Origin: Trachythela sp. YZ-2020
Lineage: Eukaryota > Cnidaria > Anthozoa > Malacalcyonacea > Clavulariidae
Assembly: GCA_016169945.1 (NCBI GenBank)
Contig: JADLSH010000231.1
Span: forward strand, 620,001-684,000
Length of the DNA: 64,000 bases
Reading direction: 5' to 3'
Shown here: positions 1-10,100 of the stretch, piece by piece
Numbering within the stretch: position 1 is the stretch's first letter
Layout: each line of letters begins with the position of its first letter
Translations under genes and position numbers: made by a program
The notes under the pieces: model-generated
Seen by the model: the letters and a program-made list of their open reading frames with translations, nothing else
What the model was told of the DNA's origin: nothing
Database searches by the model: none

Positions 1-291
1 ATCGAGTCAACACAACAGACGCTATAGCCGTTTCGAGTAGCGATTTTTCGGGCCTTCGAAAAAAAAAATGCAAGATAACTTGAGCAGTACTGTATGGTGG
101 CCGAGAACTGCCAATACTTTTTTTCGTAATTTTTATTAGGAAATTGTTTATTAAACAAATATTTTTTTAAAAACATTTTAAAAACACGATCAAATTTAAA
201 TTGAAATTAAAACAAAAGTAAAATAAAAAGGAAACAAAATTTAAAATCAAATCAAAATCATTTTTTTTATCGGCCGAGCGCTGCCACTACC

Positions 292-2109
292 ATGATCCTT
301 TGCGTGCATCAATTTAATAAATGGGCAAACTTTGCAGCCAAAATGTCAGCAAAGCGACAGCGTACAACAACTGCGAAGAAGAAAGGTGGACAAAGTGTGA
401 AAGAAGAGATTATCGTTCAAAGAATGAGCTCATCTGTAAGCGGCAAAGCACAGAAATACAGCAGAATCGGGTCTAGAGAGTTCGTCCCATTCGAAAAATA
501 TGACGGTGAGCTTACGCTGGAAAATATCATGGATGCTTGCCAGGCGCACTTTGCAAAGCGCATAGACAAAGACATGGTGTGTGATGTTTTGGCTGGGGAA
601 CAGGGCCCTTCCTGTCGTAAAGTCGAACATATTCCCGATGTAAAAGTCATCCATGTACGATTTGTAAAAAGCTGTGATCTTGTCATGGATGAAGCGCAAG
701 AAGAAAGCCCGTTTAATGATAACGAAGATGATTATTTACCACCAGCGTTATTAGGTCCATCGGATTCTGAAGTGAGTATAAAAATTGAGTGATATACATA
801 CTCATAGGCTCCTTGTATACCCCCCCCTGGCCTCTTGGAAACATCGGGGAACAGGAGAAATGAAAAATGTTCCACTCATCCGAGGGGGACTTGTTACACC
901 TTCTATTTGACTGGTGCATAATGTCTGGATCAAATCCATGCATGCCCACCTCCTCCACCCCCCGGGCATTTGTTGGGCATTTTCTAACTGCATGTGCTCC
1001 AGGGTTGGGCATTTGCTCACGAAAGTCATCCCTGGGGTGGAGAATTTGTCAATAGGAGAAATTTGGCAAATACTTTACTTTGTCACTTTTTGCTGTAATA
1101 TGGAGTTCATCTAACAAAGATATCCATTATTAAATACAAGCAAAGTGTCGAAAGCTTTGTCCAGGAGGACAATATTTTTCCAGGAGGTTGCAAAGAAATT
1201 TAGCATTCATAAATTAACACAATTTATGGTCGTTTCTATTTTGCTAGCATAGTTTCAAGAGGCCAAGTGATGCAGCTGGGTGTTCTGCGAGTCCTATAAA
1301 ATGTCATTCTCTCTCAGGAATCCCAGTTACAAAGAAGAAACCCATCAAATCCTACCAAAAAAGTCTTTCTGTAATCGACATGCTCAATCTAGGAAAGGTG
1401 ATTTCCAAAAGTTCAACAATCATGGTAACTCTTCACTCGTTTGATTTGTCTGAAATGGAATGGACTCAACTACCAACACCAGTTGCATTCCGCGTTGATG
1501 AGGAGCCATTTGGGAGTGGAGGTTTCAGAAATGCCTATAAGGCTAAGAGTACCACATCAGGTTTTAGCATGGGTGGTAAAAACGTTTCTCCCCGAAGCCA
1601 TCCTGGGAATTGAAGCAATGGGGCAAACAATTGAAGGCCAAACGAGGAAGGCAGTTCAAATGCATAGTCTTGCCCAAAATTTTGCATTACAGCTGAAGGA
1701 AAAGATTCGTAAAGAGAAGCTGAAAGAGTTTGGGGCCACATTTGAGTATAAGAATGTTTACATGGGTAAAGTTGATGGTGGTGAATGTGTTAGTATTGAA
1801 GAATATATAGATGGAGATTTTATTAAGTACCTTAACAATAATGGTGATTTGTGTGAAGAGAGCGATATGATGGTAGAAAAGGCTGAATGTTATGCGCACT
1901 TCACATATGAGAAATCTGAAGGTAGACTTATTGTTCTCGACCTTCAGGGCTCAAAGTACATCCTTTACGACCCATAAATTTCTCCCTCTGAGCTGCTTAG
2001 TGGTGATGGAAATATAGCAGCAAATGCAATGGCAAAATTTTTTTCAAATCATAACTGTAACTTCTATTGTAAATTGCTTAAATTACACTTACGTCCAAAT
2101 GGAGAGTAG
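292..2109 (+). pseudogene. Alpha-kinase domain gene carried in the transposon, broken
   Basis: Exon 1 (292-771, or from the Met at 343, since 292 lies inside the terminal repeat) is basic at its N-terminus and holds a conserved block with CDVLAGEQGPSC and KVIHVRF, often seen N-terminal to cnidarian alpha-kinases. A donor GTGAGT follows at 772. The next coding block opens after an AG at 1316-1317 and carries HSFDLSEMEWTQLP, a glycine-rich loop PFGSGGFRNAYKA, the ATP-lysine region WVVKTFL, YAHFTYEKS, LDLQG and YDP, all alpha-kinase (MHCK/eEF2K type) landmarks. After YDP the same frame continues through a C-terminal Cys/His part, FFSNHNCNFYC, to a TAG at 2107. Breaks: a 1-nt frameshift near 1570-1580, an in-frame TAA at 1975-1977 just after YDP, and exon phases that do not match as written. 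It is a pseudogene of a serine/threonine kinase of unknown substrate. A small palindromic insertion (2214-2294) lies just beyond its end. Confidence 0.82.
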
Positions 2110-2213
2110 ACAGAGTTTTCTATCCAGATTGCTATACCTTCGATATCCCATGCACATTTAAATTGTTTTGAACAGGCTTCAGTGAACACCTGACAATTTG
2201 ACTTTTGATTTTA

Positions 2214-2294
2214 GGGAGTTTAAGCGTGTAGGGTGGCAACGGGACGTTCATTGACTCATTGTATTAGTTGCCGTCCTACATGCTTAAACTCCCT
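2214..2294. repeat. Hairpin MITE nested in the IS3EU element
   Basis: Two arms of about 27 bp are inverted copies: GGGAGTTTAAGCGTGTAGG near the left end and the matching ATGCTTAAACTCCC at the right, with a 26-bp spacer. No coding content. It sits between the alpha-kinase and transposase remnants. Confidence 0.7.
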
Positions 2295-2443
2295 ATTATA
2301 GAGACTAGTTGGCATGGACATTTACAATTATGTTGATGACATTTAAAGTTGTGTTGATTTATATAACAGTGAACGAAAAACACTAAAGTTGAGTTTTATG
2401 TTAAAGTTTGCATAGTATATATTTACAGTAATTATTAGGCATA

Positions 2444-3290
2444 TTACAGCCTAAAATTATCTTTCAAATAAAGAAATACGTCTTTACATTCGTTTGGCTT
2501 AATGTTCTCCCTATCAGGAATAATACGTTCACATTCGTCTCTAAACTCTGGGGTAAGGAAGTCTTCAGAGACATCAAGTACTCCTGACAGTTCAGCAACT
2601 TCTCTGAGATTATCTTCGGTCATTGGTAGGCCTGTAATATATAAGTTGTGAACTATGTTCAGAACCCGTTTCTGTACCTTTGTCTAGCCGAATGATGGAA
2701 GCCATGACCCTGCTCTCGAATAAGTATTCCAAATACCACCGTCCAATTATCTGTGGATTAGAATTACTGGTCCAAACACGTAACCACAGCATCTTTCTAC
2801 TGGCTGTATCAAGGCAACCACAAATAGCTAATGGAAACGTCGAGTTTTGGTTGCCCATTAGTTTGTCGTGGCCGTCTAACGAGTGAAACCAGTTGGATCC
2901 CTTTGTCGTAAAATTGCCTTTCCTTCTAGCTTTCTTTGCACCAATACCGCCACGATTATGAAGTCCTTCAGGATCTAAAGCGTGCATGACGTCGTATACC
3001 TGGTCTCGCGTGACATTTAGATCATGTTCTTGTCTGATCTTTCTGTGCATTGCCCGGTAACCTAACAGCTTGCCAGGTCCTCGTAATTCTTTCCCCACAG
3101 CGTCCATGACGTCTGCGACACCAACATTGTCGTCGTCGTAGTATATTTCGAAGTATCTTAGACGCCTGTCTAGGGTACGAAGGCTCCAGGTGTACTGAGG
3201 AAAGTCGCGTATCATAAAATCCAATATTTCAGATCGCCACGATTTTAGAATTTCGACTTCGACCCATTTTGCACTTCTATTGTCCGCCAT
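2444..3290 (-). pseudogene. IS3EU-like DDE transposase, internally deleted
   Basis: The N-terminal part (3290 down to 2666) starts at ATG 3290 just inside the right terminal repeat. It shows a helix-turn-helix-like N-terminus, then GYRAMHRKIRQEHDLNVTRD and the first catalytic Asp in HSLDGHDKLMG; the second is in IIRLDKGTETG. After a 34-nt gap the frame resumes at 2631 with LPMTEDNLREVAELSGVLDV and ends in IKPNECKDVFLYLKDN before TAA at 2444-2446. This tail is the usual C-terminus of the same integrase-like family. The segment between, which should carry the catalytic Glu, is missing. The 34-nt gap has GT and AG ends but is too short for a normal intron, so I read it as a deletion scar that kept intron ends. 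The protein would be inactive. Confidence 0.8.
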
Positions 3291-3755
3291 GTTTTGCTTT
3301 TATCTCGTACCCAGGACCTAAAGACGTGACCGTGACGCAAAGGATCATGGTAGTGGCAGCGCTCGGCCGATAAAAAAAATGATTTTGATTTTATTTTTAA
3401 TTTTTTTTACTTTTAATTTATATTTCCTTTTTATTTTACTTTTGTTTTAATTTCATCGTGTTTTTAAAATGTTTTTAAAAAAATATTTGTTTATAAACAA
3501 TTTCCTAATAAAAAATACGAAAAAAAGTATTGGCAGTTCTCGGCCACCATAGTACTGTACTTAGAGTCGTCTTAGTTCAATTTAGAGTATACTTCATGTC
3601 AGAATTCGAAATTTTTATTTTTTTTCACTTTCTGGATTTTTACAGTCCGAGAAATGTGTATCATGCGACTAGTTTTATTTTCCGGGTGTATGCCACATGG
3701 TTCATTTTCCGGGTGCGTGCATGTGAAGTTTTTTCTTGACAAGTCTACTTTTTGG

Positions 3756-4501
3756 CTTTTGCCACATTTCTCCACAGACATATAGTCATACTCATAGACT
3801 CATAGATATAGTACCATACTGTCACTGTCACACGGGTATTGCCGCAAATAAAACATGTCAAAGTAAAACTTGCTCATGTTGAACTGCTTTGTTTGACTTC
3901 GCGGAAGAATGTGAGAGCCGGCACCGCCACAGGCACATGAAACTTGACAATAACTTGTACATAGTCATAGTCATAGAATATAACAGATGTATATCACAAC
4001 CGTATATAATAACCGACTATACTATAGAAGCCCTTCCAGTGCGACAACGCAAATAATTTAGGACATATTGCCTAACGGACATTCAAAAATAGGCAATATT
4101 TTAATTACGAAAATATAAGCCAGAAGGTATGCCTCGTCGTTAGATAAGTTATGTGTCGTCGTTAGATAAGTTATGACAATTATGAATCGTTTGTGATCAT
4201 CCTGACAAGATATCCGCTATGGGACACCATTTTATTCGAAAAGCTAACTTAACTCTCTCGCTTAGCATTTTTTGGCATTTTGAGAGTTACGACAAAGTTA
4301 ACTCTCTCTTCCTTTTTATTTTTTTAAGCAATAGAGTTAAATCAAAATTAACTCTCTGACGTTAGTTCAAATATACCATCGGGAGAGTTAAGAAAGTGGG
4401 CGTGGTCGTTCGCAAAAGTGGGCGTGGCTCGAACTTAACTCTCCGAAATCTTAACTCTCCGATTTAACTCTCCAATTTTAACTCTCCTTTTAGTCGTTCC
4501 C
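3756..4501 (+). repeat. Truncated copy of the 9.7-kb foldback MITE
   Basis: This stretch is nearly identical to 10115-10860, from the block starting CTTTTGCCACATTTCTCC through the right terminal repeat ending CTCCTTTTAGTCGTTCCC. The left terminal repeat is absent, so it is a 5'-truncated or rearranged copy of the element at 9719-10860. Confidence 0.85.
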
Positions 4502-6993
4502 AATAGACTGGATATAGCTTCTATAGGTGGCAAAAGTGAAGCTACATTATATATGCGAAAATCACTTCCGGGGACCACGGAGTGATACAAATTTGTATAG
4601 AAATGTATGGTGGACAACGTGAACGAACGTGAATTTTCGCAAATTTAAGACACTTCGCGATCTTGTACTAACCTCATCGTTCTACCATGGATAAAAGATG
4701 TTATGTTAATGCTTTTAAAACTAAAATTATCTAGATTGCTCTAAAATATCGGCATTTGTGTTCGTTCAAAGTTGTCCTAGCGGGAATAATATTTTATCGC
4801 CAGGATCATGAGAAGACAATTTCTAGTTTGCTTTCGAAATATGGAGGCAGAATAAGATCTACTCTACTCAAAAATACCTTGAAAGGAAAGTAAATAATTT
4901 TGTTTTATCATATATGTTTAATCTTGATCAACAAGAGGTTTTTAATTCCGCCAAATTACCAAGCCTTTACAAATATACTTTTCAGTCTGTATAGATATTT
5001 GTACATGTTTAGTTGTTTACAGTACTTGTTTTCATTCATTATACTTAAAACTGGATGGCAACCCAAATATAGCCTTTATACACCACGTATATTTACCATT
5101 TAATCCATGAATGATGGATTGCCAAGCCTGTAAGTCAATGGTCCACTCTTGCCCACTCATTAGGAATTGAAATAGGTCAAGTTTGGTATAGAGAATATTC
5201 AAAACGAATACTCATAAGTCATAACTATTCATTTCTTAAGAAGTACCTTGGCCAATTACTGGAGAAACAGTCCCTTGAAATTTGTATCCCCCATTTACAC
5301 GAACCCGGGTTGAAAGACCACATCTTCAACCTGGGTTGGAAGACCCCGTGGGGCTTCTTTTTATTGCATTCACATTATAACCCGGGTTGGCTGCAACACT
5401 GGAGTCTGGATATTTGTTTTCAACCCAGACCAGCTTGAACCAACCCTGGTGTCCATGATCAGTTGTGCTGTTTTGACATTGTCAAGAAGGGAGCTGATAT
5501 AACACGGTGTCAGTACATCTTCGCAATCAGTAAACTGATTTGCGTACATACAGCACCCAAACTGACAAAACACATGAAGAAAGATCCAGACTATTTTGCA
5601 TCAGTGACCATGACTTGGTCATGACAGCTGGACCAAATGGAAACAAGGCTCAAGTGTATAAATGGGGCATTAAACAGTAGTGTTTCTTTTGCAAACTGCA
5701 GGCAAATGCTGGGAGTTGGTGGAAATAACTGGAAAATTGGTTATTTTTACAATAACAAATGTTTAGATAACAATATCTTTTAAGCAAATTTTTATATTAA
5801 AACAATAATGAACAACACACTCTGCATTTAAGATCATTTTCATGGTTGCAAGTTCAAAATTCGGCTGCATTATAAACATAGATTCACTCCGCAAAAGGCT
5901 TCCAGTTTTCCCCTGTCAGGGCCAAAACGACTCCTGTTTATAAGAGCCCAAACGGCCCCTTGGGGCTAAAACGGCCCCAGAGTTGTCTTTTGGCTCCTGT
6001 CAGGGCCAAATCGGCCCCTCTTTTAAAGAGCCAAAACGGCTCCCTAGGGCCAAAATGGCCCCCAAAAAATTACTGTGTACGTTTACATTCCAACTTGTTA
6101 ATACTAAAGTTCCTCATTGCTTATATAGTTCGTATTTCCTGTTATTCACCAGTTTTGTAAATGTTCCAGATTACTTTACATATACTATTCCATCGAGTCG
6201 GTTTATATAAGCCGCGCGTTGCATTGTTGTTCTTTCAATTGGAACCACAATGCATTGCTTCTCTAGCAGATTGAGATTTTGCCTAGCTGTATCAAATTAG
6301 TCTGCTGCCTTTCTCGCTCGCTGAGGGGAGCAAATAGAAGTGCGTAGGTCATGAAATAGAAACTGACGGATGTGTCTGGAAAGGAGAACATGTGCGAGTA
6401 AAGACCTGTTCCTTATTCTGTAGAAATGCAAGCTAGTGCACCCTTCCGAACAGCCCCTTCGCGCTTCGCTCACGATTGCAATACTTCATGTAAACCCATC
6501 ATACGCGCGTCGCTCGTCCCGCTCTTTTCTACAGAATTGTTGAATTGCGCGACGATAACAAATTGTTAAAATTGTTAGAACAAATTGTAGCAAGTTTGTT
6601 AAAGCCTGGTTTCTATTTGGTCGTAACTGTCGTTAAATAGTCTGCATTTTCTTGTGTCCTGTACATTGTCCTGTACAGTATTGTACAGTATGCAAATCAG
6701 TAACTAACTCTAACAAATCAGCAGTTACTAACTGTAGAGATATATCGGCATTCTATCACATCGGTCACATTGATGTGTTCGCGACAGTTACGACTAAATG
6801 GCAAACAGGCTTAAGTCACGAAGTTTGTACTAATTGCCAACCAGCCGTTGACAAGTCTTCAACAAGCTGGGAATAAGCAGTGCGCACACAACAAGATATG
6901 GATTTGTTGTAACAACTTTGTATAATGTTTGCTGCAGAAATGTAACAACTTGCGCATTATATATGTGGTGTTTTCGTCTGGCAGGTTAGATTG
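4502..6993. other. 3' flank of the host gene; low-grade repeats only
   Basis: No convincing gene. From 5290 to 5450 there are several CCCGGGTTG/CAACCCGGG-type repeats in both orientations, probably transposon debris. From 5915 to 6065 a GC-rich patch repeats GGGCCAAAACGGCCCC-like words. From about 6590 to 6880 the sequence is rich in CAACAAGTTG-type words and shares a segment (around AACAAGCTGGGAA) with 55.7-55.8 kb. I saw no clear polyadenylation signal close to the GON4L stop codon. Confidence 0.5.
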
Positions 6994-7116
6994 CTAGCTT
7001 GCCACGGCTTCATCACAGCTTTCTTCATCACTCTCACTTCCTGACTGATCACTGCTACTGTTTTCATTATTATCACCAGGTAATAAACTGATCAATACAC
7101 GAAACCGACCTTCCAC
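6994..7116 (-). CDS. GON4L: GON4L-like exon 25, terminal exon with stop
   Basis: 123 nt; VEGRFRVLISLLPGD completes the SANT-like fold, then an acidic Ser-rich tail ending DEAVAS and TAG at 6996-6994. Acceptor TTTAG. Confidence 0.9.
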   Translation of the reverse strand: MEGRFRVLISLLPGDNNENSSSDQSGSESDEESCDEAVAS

Positions 7117-10100
7117 CTAAACAAGAATACATGTATCAGGAATGGATAATTTAAATATTATATCAGTATTTGTGGTATTTTAAACGCCGATATTATTTTC
7201 CCTGCAACATGCGAGGGGCAAATGACAGATTTAACTCTCGTACACCTTCAGAAAAATCACAAAACAAATCACAAAAATAAACACACAAAAATCACGAAAA
7301 AATCACTAAAGATAGACAAATCACAAAAATATGGAACTAGTGATCCAAGGATTGTGCAAAGTTTTAAAAGACAAATGCTATATTACATGGTTTATAGTAT
7401 AGTGCGTACGTAATTGTTGTGCATCCATGTTGTGTTGTGTTGATATTTGCATATTACGTATTTACACGAGCAATTTTTATTTGGCAATTATTTTTACCTT
7501 GACTATTTTTATTTGCCCTTGAAAATTGATGAAATGTGACAAGCTTTTGAAAAGCTAGCATGCCAGTTTTTCAACAAGTACACTTGTCAATGAAAAGCTT
7601 GTAATATTTCATCATTCGTTATTCTAAATTCGCGATGAGTGATTTATGTTTTTGCCAATATATTATAGTATAAAGCAGATAAAATTGTCTTTTGTTTACG
7701 GTTGCAATATTTGCAGTTTTATTCAACTAATTACAAATATGTCAACTCAACTTCGATTATTTCAAATTTTATTTATTTATTTATTATTTCATCGTGTATA
7801 TAAAATTTCGAGAGTACGGTTGTACACAGACTACTAAAATAAAGGCTAAGCAAACTAGAAAGTATATAGAATGCATCATACATCATAGTTATATATACAG
7901 ACGCACAAAGATACTGCAGGTGGGCCAGTTTTGACATCCGGTTTGACCCGTACGCTACATTTTAGATTTCGCCGTAACTTTGTCAATTTTTATTGTTTTT
8001 CTTTGCAAGTTGGTCAGTATGTACTGTTTTTAAAGCTCTATAAAAGGGTGTATTAGCGAAAATCACACGGTTTTTAAAACAGAAGTTATAATCGACCAAA
8101 AGTAATGAATATATAATTAGTTACGATATAATAAATATCAGATTACAAAGGTGTTAAAACTCATCCTCACCAAAATGCCATTCGCATTTGTACAACAGAG
8201 ATGTGTTCTATTAATATTGCATAACAAATATCAAAATTATGCAGTTCATACTACACTACTCTACTCTAGTGACTCTACAAATTACACTCTACGAGTCTAC
8301 GGACAGATTATAGCAACTTCTACTATCTATAAAATTCGCCAGAAACAATACAGTAGCCGTATTAATGTGTATAAATTATACACAAGTCGACTTACGTTAG
8401 ATCGCTGGTTAAATCCAATGCTGTATACTATAACTAACATATTCGATAAGGCCCAAGGGATCTCATCGGGTCTTGAATCTTGTATTTGAATTTTTTTATA
8501 TATAACCAGCACCAACTACCAAATCCAAAATATGTGACATGTTTGAGGCGAAACTTACGCTTCGGAATTTATAAAAATATTGCATAATGAATATTCGACC
8601 CATTCAGTATTGTCTATTGAATATATAAATAACAAAACGCACTACTAATCCAAAAGGCCAAAATGAAAACGTTTATTTATAAATTTGATCGTACTTCATC
8701 ACATTCCCACTCCCAGCTGCCACCATTGTGCGGTGAATATTTCGAAATTTCGTATTTTCGTTCCGTGATACTTGAACGCACGTGTTCATAGCTACCGGGG
8801 GAGTTAGCAACCCAATATTATATATAAAACGATTGTTATGATGCATTTAATACCACAACCCAAATGTTGTTCGTAAATCTAATTAAACACTGCATGAATA
8901 CAACCGAATTGAGCTATATGATAACTTGAAAGTGATTAAAAAAGTTTCAACCCCAAAGTTTAACAGATACGGTATTAATAGAGAATCTTCGCAAACACCC
9001 CCCGGAAAGTTTACACTATGATGTATGTATCTATCTATGAATGTATGTATCTATGTATGTATGATAGCTCGTGTGAATTTTCGCCCCTCATCACAATACT
9101 GCAAAGTTAAAAACTTTGCACTAAAAATGACAAAAAATATCACATGATTTTTTCAATCTCGAGTGATTTGCCCCTCGGTAACATGTAACGAATGTGAGAT
9201 AACAATATGTCGTCAAGTACTGTAAATAGCCGAATTATTTTTTATTATAGACAGGAACGTCGTCGTAGATTGTCAAATTCTCGACTAAACCCGACGGGTT
9301 TATATTTATATATTTAATCGGTTTATAGCGGACAACCGATAGGATAGAGCGAAGTCTAGGGAGGGAATGTGGCTACAGGGTTCGTGCTAGTTTAATCCAA
9401 GGAGTGATTAAGAAGTCTTAATAACAATTTTCAAGGAGTGTTTTTTTCTAAATTGACAAGACAACGAACTTCCAAAAATGGAATATGCCTCCTTTACATT
9501 TACAAAACAATAACCCTTACTGTTTAAGTATTGTGAAATTATGGCAACAAGAAAAATTTTATACTGTGGATTTTACTTTTGGTAGGAAAATAATCAACTT
9601 ATGTTTACTTGAAAAAAGTCAAGGACTATTTAAGGAGTTTTTGGAAAAAGTCAGAATTTAAGGAATTGAAGGAGTAGCACGAACCCTGGGCTAGGTTACA
9701 ATGGAAGTGTTATATTTTGGGGTGTGACTAAAAGGAGAGTTAAAATTGGAGAGTTAAATCGGAGAGTTAAGATTTCGGAGAGTTAAGTTCGAGCCACGCC
9801 CACTTTTGTGAACGACCACGCCCACTTTCTTAACTCTCCCGATGGTATATTTGAACTAACGTCAGAGAGTTAATTTTGATTTAACTCTATTGCTTAAAAA
9901 AATAAAAAGGAAGAGAGAGTTAACTTTGTCGTAACTCTCAAAATGCAAAAAAATGCTAAGCGAGAGAGTTAAGTTAGTTTTTCGAATAAAATGGTGATAT
10001 TGATGTGACAATAGTGATAAAATACTAATAGGCAACATCCGAGTCAAACAAAGAGAGCACAGTATATATAAACAATTTCGCTACCCATTAATCTTTGCAG

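Larger units (their letters stand above)
87..3557. mobile_element. IS3EU-type DNA transposon with alpha-kinase cargo, defective
   Basis: The element runs from 93 to 3551 and is flanked by an identical 6-bp direct repeat GTACTG (87-92 and 3552-3557), the expected target duplication. The ends are inverted copies over about 213 bp (93-305 and 3339-3551), beginning TATGGTGGCCGAGAACTGCC and including an inner conserved block with CGGCCGAGCGCTGCCACTAC. Inside are two convergent gene remnants: an alpha-kinase on the plus strand and an integrase-like DDE transposase on the minus strand. TA-starting termini, 6-bp target duplications and this transposase type are what I recall for the IS3EU superfamily; the assignment is from memory of the family. 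The transposase lacks its third catalytic region, so this copy is not autonomous. Intact target duplications and well-matched inverted repeats suggest a fairly recent insertion. Confidence 0.85.
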
